Source of the DNA: JBBTQX01 sp964366055
Lineage (GTDB): Bacteria; Patescibacteriota; Minisyncoccia; UBA6257; GWB1-50-10
Direction of reading: 5' to 3'
DNA length: 19,313 bases
NCBI GenBank assembly: GCA_964366055.1
Contig: CAYISE010000013.1
Coordinates: 1-19,313, forward strand
Part shown: positions 1-5,830 of the stretch, in pieces
Layout: each line of letters starts with the position of its first letter
Numbering within the stretch: position 1 is the first letter of the stretch
Program-made: the position numbers and the translations under genes
The notes under the pieces: model-generated
The model's database searches: none
What the model was told of the DNA's origin: nothing
What the model saw: the letters and a program-made list of their open reading frames with translations, nothing else

Positions 1-62
1 AGTTTTCTATTTTTATTATTTCTTCAAACATATGAATCCAACAATATTAAACCGCCAGTTAA

Positions 63-73
63 CCCCCCCCCCC
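63..73. repeat. Homopolymeric tract of 11 C at the 5' end of avd
   Basis: Eleven consecutive C residues lie between an ATG at 32 and the conserved avd frame. Upstream of the tract the ATG frame is frame 2; the avd frame is frame 1. One extra C would fuse them into a protein starting MNPTILNRQLTPPP and running into the PIIQKL segment. The tract may be a sequencing or assembly length error, or a slippage-prone phase-variation switch; the sequence alone cannot tell. Confidence 0.8.
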
Positions 74-105
74 GACGGAACCAACTGCCGATAATCCAGA
101 AGCTG

Positions 106-432
106 TTGATAACTTACAAGTTATGGCGGGAAATCGTCCAGAATTTTCACCGAATTTCGCGTTATACTCTCGGGGCGAAAATTGACTCTTTTTTCCTTGA
201 AATTATAGAGAATGTTTTCGTCGCAAGCTATCTGCCCATCCGGGAAAAACCGCCCGCACTTTCAACGGCAATCAAGAAAATAGATTTGGTGAAGTTTTTC
301 CTCCAATTGGCTTGGGATACGAAAGAAATTGATTCCAAAAAATATATCGAAATATCCGAAAAAATCGAGGAGCTCGGCCGTATGATCGGAGGATGGAAAA
401 AGGGCATTGAAAATAAAACTCCCGCCCATTAG
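106..432 (+). CDS. avd: Avd-like four-helix-bundle accessory protein of the DGR
   Basis: This is the accessory protein that, in characterised DGRs, binds the reverse transcriptase and TR RNA and is needed for retrohoming. The family pattern is clear: a YKLW segment near the N-terminus, an RYTLGAKIDSFFLEIIE helix, an ASYLP turn, a DLVKFFLQLAWDTK helix, then KKYIEISEKIEELGRMIGGW near the end, all helical and about 110-120 residues as usual. TTG 106 is only the first start-like codon in frame. Family-like residues (PIIQKL) are encoded just upstream from 88, and that frame is open to the window edge without ATG or GTG. An ATG at 32 would supply the N-terminus if the C11 tract (63-73) had one more C, so the real start is uncertain. 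The stop codon (430-432) lies within a hairpin. It is convergent with TR and target. Confidence 0.85.
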   Translation: MITYKLWREIVQNFHRISRYTLGAKIDSFFLEIIENVFVASYLPIREKPPALSTAIKKIDLVKFFLQLAWDTKEIDSKKYIEISEKIEELGRMIGGWKKGIENKTPAH

Positions 433-437
433 GGCGG
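422..437 (-). terminator. Hairpin downstream of TR, overlapping the avd stop; possible TR-RNA terminator
   Basis: A perfect 6-bp stem (CCGCCC / GGGCGG) with a 4-nt loop sits 17 nt beyond the 3' end of TR. Read on the minus strand, it is followed by GAGTTTTATTTTC, a broken T-rich stretch, so it could end a TR transcript. Read on the plus strand there is no T tract. The avd stop codon is inside it. Confidence 0.5.
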
Positions 438-453
438 AAGGAACAGCTTGTTT

Positions 454-567
454 CGGAACAACGATCCGATGCCTGTTCTCGACATTCCAAACGTTGTCGT
501 TCTCGAATCGGTTCACGTTTACCTTGAGCTTAGCGTCCGAATCCAGGTTCACGTTGGCGACGAAGAA
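454..567 (-). repeat. DGR template repeat (TR)
   Basis: This 114-bp segment matches the VR at 881-994 base for base except at 22 positions. Read on the minus strand it is rich in AAC codons, and 21 of its 30 adenines differ in VR, while only one non-adenine differs (G at 543 is T at 970). The last 21 nt in the coding sense (454-474) are identical in TR and VR and would hold the initiation-of-mutagenic-homing region. The bias fixes the TR RNA orientation as minus, the same sense as the target gene. The translated frame stays open beyond the repeat on both sides. Confidence 0.95.
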
Positions 568-792
568 AATGTGCGAATAGCCGTCTGCACCACCATCCGT
601 CGAATATTCTCCGGATTGAATCTTATTCGGGACCTTTAAGTCCTCCAGCTAACCGCACCAACTGGCTGTTTTTTTATTTTGAAGAACCGCATCCTCTCTT
701 TTGCAAAACGTATCCGGCAAAACTCCGGGATTCGATTTTCAGCAACCGCCACTTGAAGCCTTGGCCGCAAGATATTTCCGGATTGCATATTT

Positions 793-798
793 ATTATA
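793..798 (-). promoter_or_regulatory. Possible -10 box for the TR RNA
   Basis: A consensus TATAAT on the minus strand directly follows the T tract of the target-gene terminator, 226 bp upstream of TR. The -35 position matches TTGACA poorly. It is suggested by location more than by sequence strength. Confidence 0.35.
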
Positions 799-799
799 C

Positions 800-842
800 A
801 AAAAATCCCTCCGACTCGAAAATTCAAAGAGTCAGAGGGATT
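800..842 (-). terminator. Intrinsic terminator of the DGR target gene
   Basis: A 14-bp stem (arms 804-817 and 829-842) with an 11-nt loop ends in a run of six T on the minus strand. In the minus-strand RNA the only non-Watson-Crick pair is U-G, so the stem is fully paired in the target transcript. It begins 26 nt after the target stop codon. In the Bordetella phage DGR a hairpin or cruciform just downstream of VR also promotes retrohoming, so a double role is possible here. Confidence 0.85.
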
Positions 843-868
843 GAACTGAAGAATAAAGAGCAAAAGAA

Positions 869-1339
869 TCAAGCCAGTTGCGGAACAACGATCCGATGCC
901 TGCACTCGACACGCCAAACGAAGTCGCGCCCGAAACGGTACACGCAAACCTCGAGCCCAGCGCCCGAAAACAGGTACACGTAGGCGACGAAGAAATTATT
1001 CTTGCTCTTAAAGAGGAAGAAGGTTCCGTAACCGTCCGTTCGGAGCCAATTTCGGTATTTCTTCACGAAATTCTTGATCTGATCCTGAGTGAGACACAAT
1101 TTGTCCAAATCGGAATTTAATGATCCGAACATCTGCGCGAAAGTGGCGTTTTCCACCATTTCGTACACGGCGACCGGCGTTTCCTTCGTGGCTGACCCGG
1201 CTTCATCTGCACCATAACCGATGAAATCAGAATCGATCCAAACGAACATTTCTTTCGCCTTAGACAAGATTTCTGAACCATCAACGACATCGATTACGAT
1301 CGAACTGCCGGCGGAAATCAACCTAAGCATGGTTTCCAT
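869..1339 (-). CDS. DGR target protein with hypervariable C-terminus
   Basis: A 156-residue protein whose last part (residues 116-153) is encoded by the VR. Thirteen residues differ from what TR would encode (120, 122, 124, 126, 128, 130, 132, 134, 137, 138, 140, 143, 146); TR-encoded Asn, Asp, Lys and Glu become Tyr, Phe, Gly, Cys, Arg and Glu. The frame residues between them (Val, Leu, Phe, Trp and the RHRIVVP end) are constant, as expected for a scaffold displaying variable side chains. The N-terminal part (about 1-100) is acidic and has no signal peptide or membrane segment that I can see, so it may act inside the cell. The start is fixed by AAGGAG 8 nt before the ATG. It has its own consensus promoter and terminator. 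The ligand is unknown, and I cannot assign the fold. It resembles DGR targets I recall from CPR genomes. Confidence 0.88.
   Translation of the reverse strand: METMLRLISAGSSIVIDVVDGSEILSKAKEMFVWIDSDFIGYGADEAGSATKETPVAVYEMVENATFAQMFGSLNSDLDKLCLTQDQIKNFVKKYRNWLRTDGYGTFFLFKSKNNFFVAYVYLFSGAGLEVCVYRFGRDFVWRVECRHRIVVPQLA
881..994 (-). repeat. DGR variable repeat (VR) inside the target gene
   Basis: This is the 3'-terminal 114 bp partner of TR, ending 9 nt before the end of the target stop codon (three residues, QLA, follow). Substitutions relative to TR are A to T, G or C only, apart from one G to T. Two adenine changes are silent (a Val and an Arg codon). The 21 nt at the gene's 3' end (881-901) are identical to TR. 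Confidence 0.95.
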
Positions 1340-1347
1340 ATAATCAT

Positions 1348-1353
1348 CTCCTT
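1348..1353 (-). promoter_or_regulatory. Shine-Dalgarno of the DGR target gene
   Basis: AAGGAG on the minus strand lies 8 nt upstream of the ATG at 1339. It is stronger than the ribosome-binding sites of most ribosomal-protein genes in this window and decides the start codon. Confidence 0.85.
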
Positions 1354-1427
1354 ATATTATGCCCAACTTTCGTTTCCTACTCCTTTTCGGAAACTCCAGA
1401 TAGGCGTTATTAATGTTCAATGTTAAA

Positions 1428-1456
1428 ATTATACACCTAATACGTAGATATGTCAA
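1428..1456 (-). promoter_or_regulatory. Consensus sigma-70-type promoter of the DGR target gene
   Basis: On the minus strand TTGACA (1451-1456) is separated by exactly 17 bp from TATAAT (1428-1433). Both hexamers match consensus at all positions. The predicted start is near 1421, giving a leader of about 80 nt that contains a 6-bp inverted repeat (GTTTCC 1372-1377 with GGAAAC 1389-1394). Confidence 0.9.
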
Positions 1457-1532
1457 ATATTCGAAAACCCCACAAAATGATGGGTTATATTATCTACTCT
1501 CGATATAAATAGCGGATATAAAATAGTTAAGA

Positions 1533-1612
1533 TAAAAAGGAGGCTCGGTACGCTGAAAAAGTGGGTAAGACTTGGCCTAGCGGCCCGGAGCGCACACTTT
1601 TTCGGCGTGCCG
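1533..1612 (-). terminator. Long hairpin downstream of murA, probable terminator
   Basis: Two 18-nt arms (1546-1563 and 1595-1612) pair at 16 of 18 positions, the other two being G-U compatible in one strand. A second small hairpin (GGCC TAGC GGCC, 1574-1585) sits in the loop. On the minus strand a T-rich CTCCTTTTTATC follows about 4 nt after the stem. It begins 15 nt beyond the murA stop. The rest of the spacer, 1457-1532, is AT-rich with no recognisable feature. Confidence 0.55.
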
Positions 1613-1626
1613 GGGCTCGCATTGAA

Positions 1627-2946
1627 TCAACTAATTCGTTTTATGTCCGCCCCCAAAAAACTCAACCGTTCCACGATTTTTTCGTAGCCGCGGTCAATTT
1701 CGTGAACACCTTTGATTTCGGACTCCCCCTCCGCAATCAAACTCGCAAGCACGTGAGCGATGCCCGCCCGCAAGTCCGGCACGGTCAGCGCCATTCCGTG
1801 AAGCGGCGTCGGCCCGTGAATCACCGCGCTGTGGGGATAATCTTTATTCTTAAAACGGCAGGGCAATTTCCCGACGCACGTCTTTAATACTTTGATATCC
1901 GCCCCCATTAAATTCAGGTCTTTGACATAACCAAAGCGGTCTTCATAAACCGTTTCGTGGATAGCCGATTCTCCGCTTGCTTGCGTGAGCATGGTAAGAA
2001 ACGGTTGCTGCCAGTCAGTCATGAAACCCGGATGCGTGTCGGTTTCCAGTTTTATTCCGGTTAAGGGCCGCGCCCGCCAGAAGAGAATGCCGTCCTCCGT
2101 CACCTCGTATTCGCCGCCGATTCTTCTCAAATTATTCAAGAAAGTGATGAGATGTTCCTGCTCCGCGCCTTTCACCAAAATGCGGCCGTTCGTCGCGACT
2201 GCGAGACAGGCGAAAGAAACGGCCTCATTCCTATCGGGCAGAATTCTGTGCCGCGCCCCGCGCAATTTTTCCACCCCGTAAATCGTAATCGCGCGGTTCG
2301 TGCCAAGTTCAATAATCGCTCCCATCTTCTGGAGCATTTTTATCAAGTCCATAATTTCCGGCTCCACCGCCGAGTTTATAATCACGGTTTTCTCTTCCGC
2401 CAAAACCGAGGCGAGAATAATTTGTTCGGTCGCCCCCACGCTCGGATATTTCAAAGTGATAAGAGCTCCTTTCAATCTTCCGTGAACTTTGGCTTTGTAA
2501 GAATCGGGGCCGATTTCAATCCGGGCGCCGAGCGCTTTCAACGACTCCAAGTGCATATTCACCGGCCGTGGCCCGATCTTGTCGCCGCCCACGATTGGCA
2601 CCTCGGCCTCGCCCGCCCGATTCAGGAGCGGCCCGAGCGCCAAAATCGGAATTCTGTTCCGCTGATGCAGAGAAATAACCCGCGTGTTTTTTATCATTGG
2701 GGTCTTAATCACCAGATAAGAATCAATGGATTTGATTTCACTCCCCAGCGCCGCGCAAAGTTCTTTCGTTGCCTCCGCATCACCAATTTTGGGAAAATTT
2801 TCAAAAACGCATTCTTCGTCGGTAAGAAGGGAGGCCACGAGCATCTTCGTCGCCGCGTTCTTGGCGCCGGCCAGTTTAATCTCGCCCGTCAACGGCCGGC
2901 CGCCCTGCACGACGAACCTCTCCTCATTTTTTGTTTGCCGAACCAT
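1627..2946 (-). CDS. murA: UDP-N-acetylglucosamine 1-carboxyvinyltransferase
   Basis: MurA catalyses the first committed step of peptidoglycan synthesis in the cytoplasm, transferring enolpyruvate from PEP to UDP-GlcNAc. The 439-residue length is normal. Family landmarks are present: the substrate Lys-Asn pair in GAKNAA (K29, N30), the LALGPL stretch after residue 100, RPV after the active-site loop, HPGFMTDWQQ containing the catalytic-base Asp, and DRGYEKI near the C-terminus. The loop that in E. coli reads GGCTIG with the fosfomycin-alkylated Cys115 reads GGDKIG here, with Asp122 (codon GAC at 2581-2583). The start is supported by GGAGG four bases before the ATG. It is divergent from the PEGA-domain gene with a 26-bp gap, so the promoters overlap. 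Confidence in the assignment is very high. Confidence 0.97.
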   Translation of the reverse strand: MVRQTKNEERFVVQGGRPLTGEIKLAGAKNAATKMLVASLLTDEECVFENFPKIGDAEATKELCAALGSEIKSIDSYLVIKTPMIKNTRVISLHQRNRIPILALGPLLNRAGEAEVPIVGGDKIGPRPVNMHLESLKALGARIEIGPDSYKAKVHGRLKGALITLKYPSVGATEQIILASVLAEEKTVIINSAVEPEIMDLIKMLQKMGAIIELGTNRAITIYGVEKLRGARHRILPDRNEAVSFACLAVATNGRILVKGAEQEHLITFLNNLRRIGGEYEVTEDGILFWRARPLTGIKLETDTHPGFMTDWQQPFLTMLTQASGESAIHETVYEDRFGYVKDLNLMGADIKVLKTCVGKLPCRFKNKDYPHSAVIHGPTPLHGMALTVPDLRAGIAHVLASLIAEGESEIKGVHEIDRGYEKIVERLSFLGADIKRIS

Positions 2947-2972
2947 CTCGCCTCCATTATATTATTAAAGCA

Positions 2973-4322
2973 ATGCTTTTCAAAACCCGCCGGTTGTTTT
3001 TCTATTCGCTCATTCTGGTTTTTATCATTTTGGGCGCCTACCTCCTCATTACCGCCCAGGGCTGGGTTTTGGACCTGAAAAATCTGAAAGTCGTGGAAAC
3101 CGGCTCCTTGTTTTTGAGATACGCTCCGTCAGACGCGACGGTTGAGATAAACGGCAAGGTTCGTGATGTCTCGCCGGGATTTATCACAAGTGGTGTTTTA
3201 ATTTCCAAACTCGCGCCGGGCGAATATAAAATCATCCTAAACAAGTCGGGTTATTTTCCGTGGGAAAAGAAATTAACCGTCGGCGAAGCGGTCGTTGCCT
3301 CCGCGAGCCAGGTCAAACTCTGGCCAGAAACCTGGTCTTTCAAGGAAGTAACCACAAGCTCCGTTTCGGATTTTTGGCTCACGAACCAAGGCGCGGTCAT
3401 GCTTACGAAAAACAAAACTCTGATTTGGGATGGCCGAACTCTTCGCGGGCAGAAGATGATTTTAAGCAATCCCGATTTTAATTTCATACTCACAAGCGAT
3501 GGTAAAAATTATTTCCTGACCGACCTGGAAAATCCCGAAGCATCCGTTAATCTGGTTGATTTATTCAACTCCTTAAGGCAAAGTCAATTGAATTTTACGG
3601 GAACAGAAACCCCGAAAAATTTTCTTTTTCATCCCTTCAACGGCAATAAAATCCTGCTCGTCACGAAGAACGCCCTCTACGCGCTGGACCTGAAACGAAT
3701 GAGATTGGAAGAATTCTTAAGCGCGACAAGCACCGTGAGCGCCGCGACAAGTAATAATGAGGCCTTTACGGAAGATGCCGCCGGCAATTTAACCGTTTTC
3801 AATCTTCTGCTCCAAACCGCGAATATTTACGCGTTGAAACCTCCGCCGGCTTCCATAGTAAAAATGAAGGCCAGCCCGAGCGGCTCTTTTATATTTTTCC
3901 TGGAAAACGACGGAACGTTGCTTATGTATGACCGGTCATCAAAAATATTGAAAACCCTGGATAAAAACGCGGCGGATTTTTCTCTGGCGCCGGACGAAAA
4001 AAGATTAATCATCGCCTCAAAAAATAATACCTTGTCTCTTTTGGTTTTAAGTGACTACTATGCCGATGGGGATGTGAAAAGCGGCGATGAGTGGACCCTT
4101 CCGTCCGGCAACGGCGGCATTAAGGACTTTGAGTGGCTAAGCGATATATCTAATTACGGCTTAGTGTTAAGCGGCGACAAAATTTTTGTCGCGGAATTGG
4201 AAAAAAGAACCCCGCAGAATATTTATCCGGTAACCGACGGAGTTAAAAAAATACTTGTTTATGGAAATACACTCTACATTCTGAAATCAAACGGGATTCT
4301 CTTGGAAGCGGGTTTAAAATAA
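2973..4322 (+). CDS. Membrane-anchored PEGA-domain protein, possible beta-propeller
   Basis: A 449-residue protein of unknown function. An N-terminal hydrophobic segment (about residues 7-26, after a KTRR stretch) looks like a signal anchor, putting the rest outside the membrane. Residues about 45-105 form a PEGA-type module: short beta strands around EINGKVRD, LAPGEYKIIL and KSGYFPWEKK, ending in a Val-Lys-Leu-Trp strand. PEGA domains are small surface beta domains. The remaining 330 residues are beta-rich with repeated Trp/Asp and Gly-Asp turns (for example FEWLSD, SGDKIF) and may form a propeller; this part is not recognised with confidence. ATG 2973 was chosen because the hydrophobic anchor follows directly; no clear Shine-Dalgarno is visible. 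It ends overlapping the convergent RNHCP gene by 9 bp. Confidence 0.75.
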   Translation: MLFKTRRLFFYSLILVFIILGAYLLITAQGWVLDLKNLKVVETGSLFLRYAPSDATVEINGKVRDVSPGFITSGVLISKLAPGEYKIILNKSGYFPWEKKLTVGEAVVASASQVKLWPETWSFKEVTTSSVSDFWLTNQGAVMLTKNKTLIWDGRTLRGQKMILSNPDFNFILTSDGKNYFLTDLENPEASVNLVDLFNSLRQSQLNFTGTETPKNFLFHPFNGNKILLVTKNALYALDLKRMRLEEFLSATSTVSAATSNNEAFTEDAAGNLTVFNLLLQTANIYALKPPPASIVKMKASPSGSFIFFLENDGTLLMYDRSSKILKTLDKNAADFSLAPDEKRLIIASKNNTLSLLVLSDYYADGDVKSGDEWTLPSGNGGIKDFEWLSDISNYGLVLSGDKIFVAELEKRTPQNIYPVTDGVKKILVYGNTLYILKSNGILLEAGLK

Positions 4323-4604
4323 AAAATCGAGATTATCGTCTTTTGTAACCTTATTTCTTTTTTGGAAACCGCAGACAATACATTGGTGGAGGATTGCATA
4401 ACCGCCCCTTTTTGTTTCCGCGCTCACTGGTTTCATCATCCCTTTACAACGGGCGGCGCGATCGCCGGGATTTACATCCACGTGTTTACTCCACAAACAA
4501 CGAGGACAATGATTAGTGTAACCATCGCCAACCACCGTTCCGCCGCAATATTCGCATGTAAAATCCTCCCTGGTACGTTGGAATCTTCTTAACGTTTCCG
4601 CCAT
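4314..4604 (-). CDS. RNHCP-family zinc-binding protein
   Basis: A 96-residue protein with four metal-ligand clusters: C17-x2-C20, the signature TNHCPRC (C33, C36) followed by LWSKHVD, C53, and C75-x2-C78. The family is named after the RNHCP motif; here the first residue is Thr. The function is unknown; the knuckle pattern suggests zinc and possibly RNA or ribosome binding (inference). The start is backed by GGAGG about 8 nt upstream, inside rpsI, and the two genes overlap by 16 nt, so translation is probably coupled to S9. It is the last gene of the long minus-strand array and converges on the PEGA gene without a visible terminator. Confidence 0.8.
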   Translation of the reverse strand: MAETLRRFQRTREDFTCEYCGGTVVGDGYTNHCPRCLWSKHVDVNPGDRAARCKGMMKPVSAETKRGGYAILHQCIVCGFQKRNKVTKDDNLDFLF

Positions 4605-5044
4605 TGCTGGGGCCTCCGGGCTTTCCGGCTGCCGTATTTCTTGCGCTCCACTTTCCTGGGATCGCGTTTCAAAAAACCGAGGGATTTCAATTTAGAACGC
4701 CAAATCGGATTTAAGGCCGTGAGCGCTCTGGCCAAACCGAGCCGGATCGCCTCCGCCTGGGCGTTTAAGCCACTCCCGCCCACGAACACCGTCGCGTGAT
4801 ATTCTTTCAGGGAAAGCTCGTCAAAAGGAGCCAGAACGGTTTTTTGGAGTTTAGCCAGCGGAAAATAATCCGAAAACGGTTTTTCGTTCACCATTAATTC
4901 CGGGGTCTTGCTTGACGCTTTGCGGCCGGAGAAAAGACGCACGCGGGCAACCGCGGTTTTCCGGCGGCCTATCGCCTCAATGTATTTTTCTTTTACGGCC
5001 GATTCGCCGGTTTTACGCTTGCTCGGCTTTTTTTCCGTAGGCAT
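4589..5044 (-). CDS. rpsI: 30S ribosomal protein S9 (uS9)
   Basis: A 151-residue S9. The core IEAIGRRKTAVARV, the GGSGLNAQAEAIRLGLARAL segment and the basic C-terminal tail ending QQWRKR are all present; the tail reaches the P-site tRNA in known ribosomes. The N-terminus has about 20 extra Lys-rich residues. ATG 5044 was chosen: it lies 1 nt after the rplM stop, while an earlier TTG at 5056 would overlap rplM. It follows rplM as in most bacteria. Confidence 0.96.
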   Translation of the reverse strand: MPTEKKPSKRKTGESAVKEKYIEAIGRRKTAVARVRLFSGRKASSKTPELMVNEKPFSDYFPLAKLQKTVLAPFDELSLKEYHATVFVGGSGLNAQAEAIRLGLARALTALNPIWRSKLKSLGFLKRDPRKVERKKYGSRKARRPQQWRKR

Positions 5045-5045
5045 A

Positions 5046-5387
5046 TTATTTTTCAATCGTTAAATTTTTCAAACGCTTGGCGTTCAGACGATTTTTAGGG
5101 AGCATTAACCGCACCGCGTGGCGCAAAACCCAGCCCGGATTTTTTCTGAAAACATCGGTAAATTTTTTCTTCTTCAGATGGCCCAAAGGCCCGGCGTGGC
5201 GGTAGTAAATCTTCCGCTCGGTTTTCTTTCCCGTGAACGCCATTTGGGAAGCGTTCTTCACGATTACCCGGTCCTCTCCCAAAATGCGGGGATTATACTT
5301 CGGACTTTTCTTGCCCTGTAAAATCACGGCGATTTCCGAGGAAAGCCGTCCCAATTTTTTATTTTTCGCGTCAATTTCGTAGTTCAT
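5046..5387 (-). CDS. rplM: 50S ribosomal protein L13 (uL13), compact form
   Basis: A 113-residue L13, against about 142 in E. coli. The conserved core is there (KLGRLSSEIA, YNPRILGEDRVIVKNA, TGKKTERKIYYRHAG, AVRLMLPKNRLNAKRLKNL). Missing are roughly 12 residues at the N-terminus and about 20 at the C-terminus. The frame is intact, so this looks like reduction and not damage. It starts 3 nt after rplQ. Confidence 0.95.
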   Translation of the reverse strand: MNYEIDAKNKKLGRLSSEIAVILQGKKSPKYNPRILGEDRVIVKNASQMAFTGKKTERKIYYRHAGPLGHLKKKKFTDVFRKNPGWVLRHAVRLMLPKNRLNAKRLKNLTIEK

Positions 5388-5390
5388 AAA

Positions 5391-5744
5391 TTATTTCATA
5401 AATTCAATAACCGCCATTTTGGAACCGTCGTGTTTCCGCGGGACTGATTTCTTCGTCACCCGAGTATAACCGCCTTTCCGTTCTTTATAGCGCGGGGCGA
5501 TTTCGTGGTAAATTTTGTAAGCCGCCGCTTTCGGTAATTTTTCCAGAAGCATTCTCAAACCGGTCAGATTCTGCTGCTTGCCGTAGGTCACGTAGCGTTC
5601 AACAATGCCCTTCAATTCCTTGGCGCGCGCTTCAGTGGTCGTAATCCGCTCATGGCTGATTAAATTATTGGCCAATATCCTCAAAAACGACCGGCGCGGA
5701 CCGGTCTTCAAACCGAATTTTCTGCCTTTGTGCAAATGGCGCAT
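5391..5744 (-). CDS. rplQ: 50S ribosomal protein L17 (bL17)
   Basis: A 117-residue L17, normal length. It opens with MRHLHKGRKFGLKTGPR and contains the LANNLISHERITTTEARAKE helix region, both diagnostic. The 72-bp spacer between rpoA and this gene contains copy A of the 61-bp direct repeat. No Shine-Dalgarno is visible before the ATG. Confidence 0.97.
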   Translation of the reverse strand: MRHLHKGRKFGLKTGPRRSFLRILANNLISHERITTTEARAKELKGIVERYVTYGKQQNLTGLRMLLEKLPKAAAYKIYHEIAPRYKERKGGYTRVTKKSVPRKHDGSKMAVIEFMK

Positions 5745-5769
5745 GCGAAGTTTATTTTACTATAAACGA

Positions 5770-5830
5770 GCACCCCGCCTTCATTCCCGACCGAGGATAT
5801 ATTATCTTTTTTATGTTCATTGTTTCTTTT
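5770..5830. repeat. 61-bp direct repeat, copy A (rpoA/rplQ junction)
   Basis: Identical at 59 of 61 positions to 7799-7859, same orientation. It covers the last codons and stop of rpoA and most of the spacer to rplQ. On the minus strand it contains a 22-codon ORF (5752-5820) starting in an ATGA overlap with the rpoA stop. The two mismatches between copies would both change an amino acid, so there is no sign of coding constraint. A 15-nt part (5771-5785) recurs inverted at 10343-10357. Confidence 0.9.

Larger units (their letters stand above)
410..786 (-). ncRNA. Predicted TR-containing RNA of the DGR
   Basis: Inferred transcript. It would start just after a TATAAT box (793-798 on the minus strand) that lies immediately beyond the target-gene terminator, run through TR, and end at the hairpin and T-rich stretch at about 410-437. 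It would be about 375 nt, of which 114 nt are TR. The 5' part includes a small hairpin (CCAGTT with AGCTGG, about 646-666). Known DGR RNAs carry structured flanks that bind the RT and Avd. The boundaries are guesses; no -35 better than 3 of 6 is visible. Confidence 0.35.
32..1456. other. Partial diversity-generating retroelement (DGR) cassette: avd, TR, target gene with VR
   Basis: Seen: an Avd-like gene (+ strand, to 432), a template repeat (454-567) and a target gene on the minus strand whose 3' end (881-994) is an 81% identical copy of the template. All but one of the TR/VR differences fall on adenines of the coding-sense TR. Known: DGRs use a reverse transcriptase and the accessory protein Avd to copy TR RNA error-prone at adenines into the VR of a target gene, diversifying a ligand-binding surface. 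Inferred: this is a functional or recently functional DGR. The reverse transcriptase is not in the window and would be expected left of position 1 or elsewhere in the genome. Avd and TR/target lie on opposite strands, unlike the co-oriented Bordetella phage cassette. Confidence 0.93.

Noticed and set aside
262..552. Minus-strand ORF covering TR and running into the avd region
   Set aside because: It is the open frame of the template repeat continued antisense to avd. It has no proper start, and its TR part is better explained as template; I do not count it as a gene.
448..639. Plus-strand ORF over TR
   Set aside because: It is the antisense of TR. A similar shadow lies opposite VR at 878-1120; the shared sequence comes from the repeats, not from a gene family.
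2152..3078. Long plus-strand ORF of 308 codons opposite murA
   Set aside because: It is the antisense shadow of murA, which has full family motifs on the minus strand; the shadow protein has no recognisable composition or motif.
5046..5387. Short L13 (and the short L5 at 10577-11062) as broken genes
   Set aside because: Frames are intact, cores are conserved and neighbours are tightly spaced, so these look like lineage-typical compact proteins.
5752..5820. 22-codon ORF in repeat copy A (and a 20-codon one at 7787-7849)
   Set aside because: Both differences between the copies change the amino acid and the C-termini diverge, so there is no coding constraint; they are better seen as part of the repeat.
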